From Pseudonocardia halophobica (GTDB lineage: Bacteria; Actinomycetota; Actinomycetes; Mycobacteriales; Pseudonocardiaceae), in assembly GCF_027922425.1 (NCBI RefSeq), contig NZ_BSFQ01000030.1, positions 1-64,000 of the forward strand: DNA of 64,000 nucleotides, given 5' to 3'. A program made the position numbers and the translations under genes. Numbering within the stretch: the first letter of the stretch is position 1; each line of letters starts with the position of its first letter. The notes under the pieces are model-generated. The model was not told where the DNA came from. It made no database searches and was given only the letters and a program-made list of their open reading frames with translations. Positions 1-7,863 of the stretch are shown in pieces.

Positions 1-1043
1 ACCACGATCCCGGCGCCGAGCAGCCCGGCCGCCGCCACCGCGAGCACGGCCGCGCCGACGCGGGCGGCCACGCTCTGCGCCGCCGTCATGCCGAGGGCGG
101 ACTCGATCGACCGGGCCGCGCGGGCCGTGCCCGCGGTCCGCAGCAGCCCGAGCCCGACGACCTGCACGGCGCCCAGGCCCACGACCAGCGCGAACAGCCC
201 GACGCCGATGAGCAGCGCCCGCTCCGCCGCGTGCACGGCGGGATCGGGCGCGCGCGGGTGCTCCACCCCCGGCGTGAGGTAGTCGCCGACGATCGACGGC
301 TGCGCGGCCGACAGCTCGGCGACGGCCGCGTCGAAGCGGGCGGCGGCGTCCGGCGTCGGGGCGAGCCGGACGTAGGCGGCGTGGCCGATCCCCGTCCCGG
401 CCAGCGCCCGCGCGAACCCGGGCCCCGCGAGGACGTCGGGCAGGGCCTGCCCCCACCCCGGCATCCGGGCGACGCCGACGACGCGCACCGTGGTCGCCGG
501 GCCGTGCGGGGTGAACCCGACGGCGAACTGCGCCATGTCCTCGAGGGTCAGCATCCGCAGCGGCAGCACCGTGCCGACGCCCATGCCGTGCTCCGCCGCC
601 CGCTCGGAGATCACCACCTCGTCCGAGGTGGCCGGGTCGACCCCGCGCCCGGCGACGATCACCGGGGTGACCAGCTCGGGGTGCGGGGCGGTGCCCGCGG
701 CCAGCGACATGTACTGCACCTGCGGGCCGTCGACCTGCGCCACCCACGCCTCGGTGAGCCACGCGTCGGCGACGCCGGGCAGGGTCGGCAGGGCCTTGAT
801 CAGCGCGGGCCGGTCGGACGGCACGATCAGCCGGGCGTCGTCGAGGTGGACGGCCTCGACGAGCCGTGGGTAGGCCGTGGCGGTGCGCTCGCCGACCGCG
901 ACCGCCCCCAGCACCACGCCGCCGACCAGGCCCAGCACCACGCCGAGGGCGAGCAGGCTCCAGCGCCGTTCCCGCAGCTCGGCGCGGGCGACGAGCCGGA
1001 CCGCGCCCCGGTGGCCCGGCGCGCCGGGCGCGCGCGCGGGCAC
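1..1043 (-). CDS. FtsX/MacB-type ABC transporter permease, partial
   Basis: The gene runs off the left edge, so only about 347 N-terminal residues are visible. The GTG start lies three bases after the stop of the upstream kinase gene. One membrane helix at about residues 27-47 precedes a large MacB-like extracytoplasmic domain, and an FtsX-type helix region (LLIGVGLFALVVGLG and onward) begins near the window edge. It is the membrane half of an exporter or lipoprotein-release system whose ATPase is encoded two genes upstream. The substrate is unknown. Confidence 0.8.
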   Translation of the reverse strand, partial: MPARAPGAPGHRGAVRLVARAELRERRWSLLALGVVLGLVGGVVLGAVAVGERTATAYPRLVEAVHLDDARLIVPSDRPALIKALPTLPGVADAWLTEAWVAQVDGPQVQYMSLAAGTAPHPELVTPVIVAGRGVDPATSDEVVISERAAEHGMGVGTVLPLRMLTLEDMAQFAVGFTPHGPATTVRVVGVARMPGWGQALPDVLAGPGFARALAGTGIGHAAYVRLAPTPDAAARFDAAVAELSAAQPSIVGDYLTPGVEHPRAPDPAVHAAERALLIGVGLFALVVGLGAVQVVGLGLLRTAGTARAARSIESALGMTAAQSVAARVGAAVLAVAAAGLLGAGIV

Positions 1044-1046
1044 GGC

Positions 1047-2762
1047 TCAGCCCGCCACGGGTGCGGGGCGCGACGCGACCGGGGAGACCGGTGGTCGAGG
1101 GGCAGGCGCCCCGTTCGTCCCCGCGGCCGGGACGGGGATGCGCCCGGTGAGCACCGTGCCCTCGCCCGGCGCCGACACGAGCTCGACGGTGCCGCCGATC
1201 GCGCCGAGCCGGTCCGCCATGTTCTGCAGCCCGCCGCCGCCGGCGACCCGGGCGGGGTCGAAGCCCGGCCCGTCGTCGGCGACGACCACGGTGAGCTCGT
1301 CGCCGTCGGCGCCGGCCTCCACCTTCAGCGTGATCGTGACGTGCGCGCCGGGGGCGTGCTTCCCCGCGTTCTGCAGCGCCTCGAGGCAGCAGAAGTACAC
1401 GGCGGCCTCGGCCTGCTCCGGCATCCGCCCGACGCCGTCGGCGTGCACCTCGACGGTGAGCGGGCTGCGCTTGGCCGCGGCCCGCAGCGCGTCCCCCAGG
1501 CCGGCGTCGCGCAGCAGCGGCGGGTAGATGCCGTGGGCCAGGTCCCGCAGCGCCTGGATGGAGTCGCGGACGCCGCGGTCGAGCTCGTCGAGCAGCTCGG
1601 CGTTGGGGTCGTCGGGCGAGGTCAGGGTGTCGCGGACCAGCCGCAGCCCCACGGCGAGGGCGACCAGGTGCTGCTGGGCGCCGTCGTGGAGGTCGCGCTC
1701 GATGCGGCGGCGCTCGGCGTCCGCGGCCGCGACGAGGCGGGTGCGGGAGGCCTGCAGGTCGGCGTTGGTGCGGCGCAGGTCGGCCAGGGTCGCCTGGAGC
1801 GCCTCGTCGAGCGCGCGGTTGCGCAGCACGATCGCCAGCCGGCGGACGACCTCGGCGAGCGCCCGCTCGTCCGCCTCGCCGAAGGTGTCGGCGTCCGCGT
1901 CCCGCTCGATCACCACGAGGGCGAGCACCTCGCCGCCGTGCACCGCGGGGGCCAGCCGCAGCTGCCCGCGGCGGGCGGGCCCGTCCTCCTCGACCAGGTG
2001 CGGGAGCCAGAGCTCCAGCCAGCCCGGCCCGGCGACCCCGGCGCGCTGCAGCGTGGCCAGCTCGTCGGCGTCGAGCGGCAGCGGCTCCGGACCCGGCTCG
2101 ACCGGCTGCGGGACGACGAGGCTGCGCGCCAGGTTCCGGGCCGCGTCGCCGCGGTCGGCCCAGATCTGCACGCGGGACAGCCGCCAGTCCTGCCGCATGG
2201 TCTCGGCGAGCTGGCGGAGCAGGTCGTCCACGGGGGTGCCGCGGCCGGCGCGCTCGGCGAAGTCGGCGAGCAGCTCGTCGGGCGAGCGGCGGACGCCCTG
2301 CAGCGCGGCGCGGGTCGTGCGCGCGGCCCGGCGGCCGAGCGGGCCCGCCACCACCGCGACGACGAGCATCCCGACCAGTGCGGGGTTCAGCAGCGCGCGT
2401 TCGGCCCCGAGCGGGATCCGCCCGAACACCAGCAGCACGACGAGCAGGCCGGAGCAGACCGCCACGGACAGGCCGCCGAACTCGGACGCGCCGACCAGCA
2501 CCGCGGTGCTGGCGCGCCGGGCGGTGGCGCTGAACATCAGCGCGATCCCGACCGCGAGCACGACCCCGGCGATCAGCCCGGTGACCCACCAGGCCGGACC
2601 GCCGCCCAGCAGCCCGACGACGACGCCGGGCGCGATCACCCCGGCCGCTCCGATCAGCCCGGACAGCAGCAGGGAGCTGCGGGCGCGCCGGCCCGTCCCG
2701 ATCCCGACGCGGCGGTGGCTGCGGAACCCGGCGCCGGCCGGGAGCGGCGTGCGGTCGCTCAC
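1047..2762 (-). CDS. Sensor histidine kinase (HisKA_3/NarL-type) with GAF-like domain
   Basis: This 571-residue protein has about four N-terminal membrane helices (residues 30-140), a GAF-like sensor region, a coiled segment, the HisKA_3 dimerisation motif DLHDGAQQHL near residue 357 with the phospho-acceptor His, and a C-terminal HATPase domain (DDGPGFDP, GGGLQNMADR). It should autophosphorylate and pass phosphate to a NarL/LuxR-type response regulator. No regulator gene is visible and it may lie left of the window. The GTG start overlaps the stop of the ABC ATPase gene by four bases (GTGA), so the kinase is translated with the transporter. That suggests transport and sensing of the same compound, as in antibiotic-detoxification modules. 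Confidence 0.88.
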   Translation of the reverse strand: MSDRTPLPAGAGFRSHRRVGIGTGRRARSSLLLSGLIGAAGVIAPGVVVGLLGGGPAWWVTGLIAGVVLAVGIALMFSATARRASTAVLVGASEFGGLSVAVCSGLLVVLLVFGRIPLGAERALLNPALVGMLVVAVVAGPLGRRAARTTRAALQGVRRSPDELLADFAERAGRGTPVDDLLRQLAETMRQDWRLSRVQIWADRGDAARNLARSLVVPQPVEPGPEPLPLDADELATLQRAGVAGPGWLELWLPHLVEEDGPARRGQLRLAPAVHGGEVLALVVIERDADADTFGEADERALAEVVRRLAIVLRNRALDEALQATLADLRRTNADLQASRTRLVAAADAERRRIERDLHDGAQQHLVALAVGLRLVRDTLTSPDDPNAELLDELDRGVRDSIQALRDLAHGIYPPLLRDAGLGDALRAAAKRSPLTVEVHADGVGRMPEQAEAAVYFCCLEALQNAGKHAPGAHVTITLKVEAGADGDELTVVVADDGPGFDPARVAGGGGLQNMADRLGAIGGTVELVSAPGEGTVLTGRIPVPAAGTNGAPAPRPPVSPVASRPAPVAG

Positions 2763-3541
2763 CGGGCCACCCGCAGCCCGGCGGGCACCTCGACCGGGCC
2801 GGACGGCTCGCCGTCGGCCAGGATCCGGCCGTCGCGCATGCGGACCAGCCGCTGCGCGCCCTCGGCGACCTCGCGGCTGTGCGTGACCATGAGGATCGTC
2901 TGGCCCTGGGCGTGCAGGCGCTGGAAGAGGTCGAGGACCTCGGCGGCGCCGTCGGAGTCCAGGGCGCCGGTCGGCTCGTCGGCCAGCAGCAGCGTGGGGC
3001 GGTTGGCCAGCGCGCGGGCGATCGCGACCCGCTGGCGCTGGCCGCCGGAGAGCGCGGCGGGCAGCTCGCGGGCCTTGTCGAGCAGGCCGAGCTGGTCGAG
3101 CAGGTCGCGGGCCCGGGCGGTGGCCTCGGCGGGCTTCGCGCCGGCGACGAGCGCGGCGAGCGAGACGTTCTCCAGCGCCGACATGTGCTCGATGAGGTGG
3201 AAGAACTGGAAGACCAGGCCGACGCTGCGACGGCGCAGCCGGGCCAGCCGCTGGGCGCCGAGCTCCTCGATGCGGGTGCCGTCGAGGGCGATCGTGCCCT
3301 CGTCGGGGCGGTCGAGGCCGGCGAGCAGGTGCAGCAGCGTGGACTTGCCGCAGCCCGAGGGACCCATGAGCGCCACGAACTCGCCGGCGCGCACGCTGAG
3401 GTCGACACCGCGCAGGGCACGCACGGGGGCCGTGCCGGCCTCGTAGGTCTTGCGCAGACCGCGGACGACGAGGGCGGGGCCGGGCGCTGCGCCGCCGGCG
3501 CGACCGCCTGCGCCGGCTGCGGACTCGGTCTGCTGTGTCAC
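2759..3541 (-). CDS. ABC transporter ATP-binding protein (MacB/LolD-like)
   Basis: This 260-residue nucleotide-binding subunit has Walker A GPSGCGKST, Q-loop FQFFHL, signature LSGGQRQRVAIARAL, Walker B LLLADEP and an H-loop in VTHS. This is the LolD/MacB/FtsE class that drives FtsX-family permeases by mechanotransmission. The first 20 or so residues are Ala/Gly-rich and probably disordered. GTG start. It is the first gene of a minus-strand operon ATPase-kinase-permease. The partner permease is the partial gene at the window edge. Confidence 0.92.
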   Translation of the reverse strand: MTQQTESAAGAGGRAGGAAPGPALVVRGLRKTYEAGTAPVRALRGVDLSVRAGEFVALMGPSGCGKSTLLHLLAGLDRPDEGTIALDGTRIEELGAQRLARLRRRSVGLVFQFFHLIEHMSALENVSLAALVAGAKPAEATARARDLLDQLGLLDKARELPAALSGGQRQRVAIARALANRPTLLLADEPTGALDSDGAAEVLDLFQRLHAQGQTILMVTHSREVAEGAQRLVRMRDGRILADGEPSGPVEVPAGLRVAR

Positions 3542-3698
3542 CTGCTCACCCTAGGGAGGGCCGGGTCCGCGCCGGGAGGGCCCGCGGCGAAGAGACCGGC
3601 TGGCACGCCGGAGCGGGGTGGTACTGGCACCACCCTCGGCCTGTCGTCGCCGCGCCCGGCGCCCGCGTTACGCCCTCCCGTGGATCACCCCGGTCCGG

Positions 3699-4802
3699 TC
3701 ACCTCAGGCGGCCCTCGGCGAGGTAGCGCTCGGACTCCTCCTTGTGCATGCGCTCGTCGTGGCCGATCTGGCGGAGCAGGTCGGCGACGGTGGCGTGGGC
3801 GCCGTAGCGGTCGGCGAAGGCGGAGCGGTGCGGCACCGTCTCCAGCTCCGGGTGCTCGGCGACGTACTCGGCGTACTCGTGCTCGGCGTGGTCCTCGAAG
3901 TCGGCGTTGAGCCGGTAGCTCCAGCGCGGCGCGAGCACGAACATCAGCCAGGCCACGTGGTAGTAGGACAGCGCGAGCAGCAGCGGGAGCACCCGGAAGC
4001 GCACCCGGCTCGGCTTCCGGCCCGACGCCCGGACGAGCTCGCCGACGATCAGCAGGTGCCACTGCTCGTTGTCCTGCTGCTCCCGGTTCTCCTCGATCCG
4101 CTCGTGGATGCGGCGGGCGAGGGCGCCGTCGCGGTGCCGGCGGGTGAACAGGCGGTAGGCCGCGTTCTCCCAGATCTGGTACGGGATCCGCGCCACGACC
4201 TCGAGCACCTGGAACTTCTCCAGCGTCCGGCGGCGGCCGTACAGCAGGTCCATGGTCACGAACAACAGCCGGGCGAGGAGCGAGTACCGACGGCGGGGCG
4301 CGGCCAGGGTGGCGAGCTGCTCGTGGCGCAGGGCGCGGCGGCCCAGGCGCGGGGTGGCCGCGGCGGTGAGTGGGCGGTCCGCGTGGTCCCCGTCCGGGGA
4401 GGGAAGGAGTCGAACGTCGACGCTTCCGCTGCCCGGACGCGGGTCGTGCACGGCCGGCGGCAGCGGTCCGGGGTGGCGCGGGAGGGGAAGGCCCGGGCCG
4501 GGCCGGCGGAGGGCGTGGTGCGGGTGCCCGGGGTGCGGCGGGTGTCCGGGGCGGGACGGGCCGGGGTGGGGCGGCCGGGACGTCGGCCCCGGCGCGGGAC
4601 GGGGCGACGTGCCCGGGGTCGGACGGGACGCAGGGGCGGGACGGGGCGCAGGGGCGGGACGGCTCGGGCCGGCGACGGAAGGGGGCAGGGCGGCGGGGGG
4701 ACGCGGCGGGGTGGCGGGCGCGGGGCGGCGGGGGGCGGGCACGCTCCCGATCTGCACGGGGATCCCGTGGTCGAAGCCGGCGGGGGTCGGGGCGGGGCGC
4801 AT
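3699..4802 (-). CDS. Alternative oxidase-like diiron protein with long proline-rich N-terminal domain
   Basis: The ATG at 4802 is preceded by a strong ribosome site (GGAGGAG, five bases upstream) and opens a 367-residue frame. Residues 1 to about 130 are low-complexity Pro/Ala/Arg. The C-terminal 185 residues match the alternative oxidase fold, with ligand-type motifs E201 (VLEVVA), E246 and H249 (NEQWH), E303/D304 (FEDHAEHEY), E350 and H353 (DERMH). A hydrophobic stretch at about 269-291 fits the monotopic membrane-binding part. Alternative oxidases pass electrons from quinol to O2 without proton pumping. They are uncommon in actinobacteria, and the disordered extension is not a usual part of the family. 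A shorter GTG start at 4451 would trim the extension. Function as an oxidase is inference from the ligand set. Confidence 0.75.
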   Translation of the reverse strand: MRPAPTPAGFDHGIPVQIGSVPAPRRPAPATPPRPPAALPPSVAGPSRPAPAPRPAPASRPTPGTSPRPAPGPTSRPPHPGPSRPGHPPHPGHPHHALRRPGPGLPLPRHPGPLPPAVHDPRPGSGSVDVRLLPSPDGDHADRPLTAAATPRLGRRALRHEQLATLAAPRRRYSLLARLLFVTMDLLYGRRRTLEKFQVLEVVARIPYQIWENAAYRLFTRRHRDGALARRIHERIEENREQQDNEQWHLLIVGELVRASGRKPSRVRFRVLPLLLALSYYHVAWLMFVLAPRWSYRLNADFEDHAEHEYAEYVAEHPELETVPHRSAFADRYGAHATVADLLRQIGHDERMHKEESERYLAEGRLR

Positions 4803-4978
4803 GCGGCTCCTCCGGGTCGGCCCGGCGGGGGTTCCGGGCGGTCGGGGAAACCCTGTCGTCGCCCGGCGCGCGGAACGACCGTGCTGCCCGGTCGACCGCA
4901 CGCGGCACCCACACCTCGGTCCGGTGTTGCCAGCACCACCCTCCGGTGCGTCGGCCCGCCGCAGCGCGGGGCGTCCGC

Positions 4979-5665
4979 TCAGCGGATCCGGCCGAGCACC
5001 TCGGCGAGCCGGTCGGGCATCGAGAACATCGGGGCGTGCGACGAGGGCAGCCGCTCGACGTGGTCGGCGGCCGCGGCCATCGCCTCCTGGGCCCCGATCG
5101 GGATGGTCGCGTCGTCCTCGCAGATCACATAGGTCACCGGGTGCATCCGTTCCGGCGCCGAGCTGGGTGTGGCGAAGCTGGCGATCGACTGGGGGCGTGC
5201 CCGTCGCAACAACGACTCGGCCCGCTCCCGCTCGACGTCGGCGCACAGCCACTCGTGGAGGAGGCCGACGTCGTCGACGGGCCGCAGCGTGCCGTCCTCG
5301 CCGGGCTCGACCCAGGGCAGCGGCGGCAGGGTGCCCAGCAGGTCGAGCAGCGACGCCCCGCGCGCCGGCCAGGCCGCGGAGACGTACACGCCGTGCGCCA
5401 CGTCGGGATGGTCGGCGAGCTCGGTGACGACCATGCCGCTGTACGAGTGCCCGACGAGCACCACCGGCTCCTCGGCCGACTCCACGTGCTGCCGGACCGT
5501 CTCGACGTCGCCGGCGAGATCGCCGAGGGGCGCGGGGTCCGCCCCGCAGCTCGGCAGCTGGGGGACGACGTCGACGGTGTGCCCGGCCTTCTCCAGCCGG
5601 GGACGGACCTCGTCCCAGTACCAGCCGCCGACGAAGGCGCCGTGGACGAGGACATAGGTCGTCAT
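4979..5665 (-). CDS. Alpha/beta hydrolase (EstC/pyrethroid-hydrolase type)
   Basis: A 228-residue protein opening MTTYVLVHGAF, with the oxyanion HGAFVGGWYW motif, nucleophile elbow GHSYSG and a late His in SSHAPMFS. An Asp in the ICEDDATIP segment would complete the triad. It resembles small soluble esterases of the EstC/RsbQ-like class. The ATG at 5665 is preferred because the family begins at this point. An in-frame ATG at 5701 adds 12 residues with no homologous look. Substrate not predictable. Confidence 0.85.
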   Translation of the reverse strand: MTTYVLVHGAFVGGWYWDEVRPRLEKAGHTVDVVPQLPSCGADPAPLGDLAGDVETVRQHVESAEEPVVLVGHSYSGMVVTELADHPDVAHGVYVSAAWPARGASLLDLLGTLPPLPWVEPGEDGTLRPVDDVGLLHEWLCADVERERAESLLRRARPQSIASFATPSSAPERMHPVTYVICEDDATIPIGAQEAMAAAADHVERLPSSHAPMFSMPDRLAEVLGRIR

Positions 5666-5722
5666 GGGACCGAGAGTGGTCCCCGTCACATGCGGCGGCA
5701 ACCGCCGAAAGGCGGCGCCGCG

Positions 5723-6007
5723 TCAGACGTCGACGGTGCCGCGGGGCTGGTCGACGGCCGCGGCCTGGACCCGGGGCTGCTGCCGGTAGCCCGGGCGGGG
5801 GTCGGGGAGCAGGCCGAGGGCCACCCCGACGGCGGCCAGGTCCGGGTAGGTCCCGATCGGCAGGGACCACAGCTGGGCGGTGGTCACGGAGTCCGCCCCG
5901 TAATGGTCGGCGTGCGCGATGATCTGCCACTTCGCCGCGGGGTAGGTCAGTCCGGCCAGCACCTGGCCGATGCGCGCCAGGTCGGCGCGGGACGTCCGTC
6001 GGTACAC
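5723..6007 (-). CDS. DUF2795 domain protein
   Basis: A 94-residue protein with the DUF2795 pattern (LAGLTYPAAKWQIIAHA then LWSLPIGTYPDLAAVGVALG). Members are small actinobacterial proteins of unknown role, often thought to be nucleic-acid or stress related. The GTG start has an AGGAGG ribosome site four bases upstream, which fixes the start. The C-terminal 25 residues are a divergent Pro/Gln-rich tail. It is transcribed away from the STAS gene at 6216. Confidence 0.8.
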   Translation of the reverse strand: MYRRTSRADLARIGQVLAGLTYPAAKWQIIAHADHYGADSVTTAQLWSLPIGTYPDLAAVGVALGLLPDPRPGYRQQPRVQAAAVDQPRGTVDV

Positions 6008-6215
6008 GGTTCCTCCTGGTCGGCGCGCTCCGCGAGGGGCTCCGGGCGCGTCGCCGCAGAGTGCCCCACATCACACTCCTCAAACACCGCCGTCCCTGCG
6101 ACCCGCCCGAGGGGGCGTCTGTTGTGCGGCCGAGGCGCGCCCCCGTAGGGTTGGCGGGCGGTTGAGGCGACAGTCCGCAGCACGCGTCCGCGGAAGTCGA
6201 GGAGCACGGTGCGTA

Positions 6216-6605
6216 ATGAGCAGTGAGACCCCCGCCGACGAGGGTGGCGTCGAGATCGATGACGTCGTCCGCTTCGAACGGGCCGGCGAGGGTGACGGCG
6301 CGTCCCTGGTCGCGCACGTCCGCGGTGAGATCGACACGTTGACCGCACCCCTGCTGCGCACCGAGCTCGACGCCCGGCTGCCCGAGGCCCCGCTGGTCGT
6401 CCTCGACCTGTCCGGGGTGACCTTCCTGGGGTCCGCCGGGCTGGCCGTGCTCGTCGCGGCGAAGGACGCGGTGGAGCGGCGCGGCCACACGCTGCGGCTG
6501 GTGTGCGGGTCGCGGATCGTGACCCGGGCGCTCGAGGCGACCGGGCTGCTGGCGCTGTTCGACGTGGCCGACGGGGTGTCGGACGCGCTGCGCCCCACCG
6601 GCTGA
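6216..6605 (+). CDS. STAS-domain anti-sigma factor antagonist (RsbV/SpoIIAA-like)
   Basis: This 129-residue protein has the STAS fold: RGEIDTLTAPLLR, then VLDLSGVTFLGSAGLAVLV, where the Ser of GSAG sits at the usual phosphorylation site. It should bind an RsbW-type kinase when unphosphorylated and so free a sigma factor. A GAGGAG element lies upstream of the ATG. It is one of three STAS genes in the window. This copy sits nine bases before the tRNA-Sec gene and may be co-transcribed with it. Its cognate kinase is not adjacent. Confidence 0.87.
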   Translation: MSSETPADEGGVEIDDVVRFERAGEGDGASLVAHVRGEIDTLTAPLLRTELDARLPEAPLVVLDLSGVTFLGSAGLAVLVAAKDAVERRGHTLRLVCGSRIVTRALEATGLLALFDVADGVSDALRPTG

Positions 6606-6614
6606 GCCCGCCAG

Positions 6615-6710
6615 GGAGGCGTCTGGGCGCCTGGTGGCCCCCGCGGTCTTCAACACCGACGTGGCCGAGCACCTCGGTCAGGCGGGTTCGATTCCCGTCC
6701 GCCTCCGCCA
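6615..6710 (+). tRNA. selC: tRNA-Sec (UCA)
   Basis: This 96-nt tRNA has acceptor arms GGAGGCG and CGCCTCC, discriminator G, an encoded CCA, a T-loop TTCGATT and an anticodon loop CTTCAAC with UCA in the centre. It has the long class II variable arm and extended form typical of selenocysteine tRNA. selD lies just downstream on the opposite strand, and selA and selB are within 6 kb, which confirms identity. It is charged with serine and converted to Sec-tRNA by SelA using selenophosphate from SelD. Confidence 0.95.
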
Positions 6711-6715
6711 AGCCC

Positions 6716-7759
6716 TCACCGGCTGACGCGAATCCGGCCGGTCCCCGCCTGCACCCGTCCGACGACCGCGGCGCCGGGCAGTTCCGCCACCGCGGCCGCC
6801 GCCCGCTCCGGGTCGGCGCCGAACAGCAGCCCGCCCGAGGTCTGCGCGTCGGCGAGCAGCAGCACGTCCGTCTCCGTCACGCCTGGCCCCAGGTCCAGCA
6901 CCTCGGTGACCCAGTCCCGGTTGCGGCGCGTTCCGCCCGGCACCGTGCCGGCCTCGGCCAGCTCCCGCACGCCCGGGAGCAGCGGCACGTCGGCGACGAC
7001 GATCTCGGCGTCGATCCCGGAGGCGGCCGCCATCTTGCGCAGGTGACCGAGCAGGCCGAACCCGGTGACGTCCGTGCACCCGGTCGCCCCGGAGGCGAGC
7101 GCGGCGGCCGAGGCGGCGGCGTTGGGCGTGCACATCGAGTCGACCGCGCGGGCGAGCAGGTCCTCCCCCGCGGTGCCCGCCTTGACCGCCGTGGTGGCGA
7201 TGCCCACGCCGAGGGGCTTGGTGAGCACCAGCGCGTCCCCCGGGCGCAGTCCGGTGTTGGTGAGGATCCGGTCCGGGTGCAGCTCGCCGACCACGGCCAG
7301 CCCGTACTTGGGCTCCGGGTCGTCGATCGAGTGCCCGCCGACCACGGCGAACCCGCATTCCCGGCCGGCGTCGGCGCCGCCCTCCAGCACCTCGGCCAGC
7401 ATCTCCGGCGGCAGCGTCTCCGACGGCCAGGCCACGATGTTCAGGGCGAAGAGCGGCCGGCCGCCCATCGCGAACACGTCGGACACGGCGTTGGTGGCGG
7501 CGATCCGGCCCCAGGTCCGCGGGTCGTCGACGACCGGGGTGAAGAAGTCCGTGGTCGCGACGAGCGCGCGGTCGGCGTCGAGCCGCCAGACGGCGGCGTC
7601 GTCACCCGTCTCGGTGCCGACGAGCAGATCGGGGTGACTGGGCGGGGTCACGCCCGCGAGGACCTCGGCGAGCCGGCCGGGCCCGATCTTGCAGCCGCAG
7701 CCCGCACCGTGGCTGAACTGGGTGAGCCTGCGCGTCTGCTCGGTGGAACCTGCGGTCAT
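6716..7759 (-). CDS. selD: Selenide, water dikinase (selenophosphate synthetase)
   Basis: SelD makes selenophosphate from selenide and ATP, the selenium donor for Sec-tRNA formation. The 347-residue length equals the E. coli enzyme. The catalytic motif GAGCGCK (C21 and K24, counterparts of E. coli C17/K20) carries Cys, not Sec, so this protein is not itself a selenoprotein. Metal and ATP motifs such as GDDAAVW and GGHSIDD are present. The ATG at 7759 is chosen because the family begins there, although GGAGG abuts it with unusually short spacing. The gene converges on selC with a five-base gap. Confidence 0.96.
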   Translation of the reverse strand: MTAGSTEQTRRLTQFSHGAGCGCKIGPGRLAEVLAGVTPPSHPDLLVGTETGDDAAVWRLDADRALVATTDFFTPVVDDPRTWGRIAATNAVSDVFAMGGRPLFALNIVAWPSETLPPEMLAEVLEGGADAGRECGFAVVGGHSIDDPEPKYGLAVVGELHPDRILTNTGLRPGDALVLTKPLGVGIATTAVKAGTAGEDLLARAVDSMCTPNAAASAAALASGATGCTDVTGFGLLGHLRKMAAASGIDAEIVVADVPLLPGVRELAEAGTVPGGTRRNRDWVTEVLDLGPGVTETDVLLLADAQTSGGLLFGADPERAAAAVAELPGAAVVGRVQAGTGRIRVSR

Positions 7760-7863
7760 CCTCCGACCGTATCCCGTCCGCCCGTCGCACGCGGGCTCCC
7801 ACTGACCGACCCCGGCCGACCCCGCAGGGAGATCGTCCGCAACGGGAGTCACACTCTGGAGGC

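Noticed and set aside
231..3446. A 1071-residue plus-strand open frame opposite the ABC/kinase operon
   Set aside because: Its sequence is Gly/Arg/Val-rich with no motifs, and the minus-strand frames hold clear kinase and ATPase motifs. It is an antisense artefact of high GC.
4252..5427. Plus-strand frame opposite the alternative oxidase extension
   Set aside because: Gly/Arg-rich low complexity. The minus-strand frame has a strong ribosome site and continues into a conserved domain.
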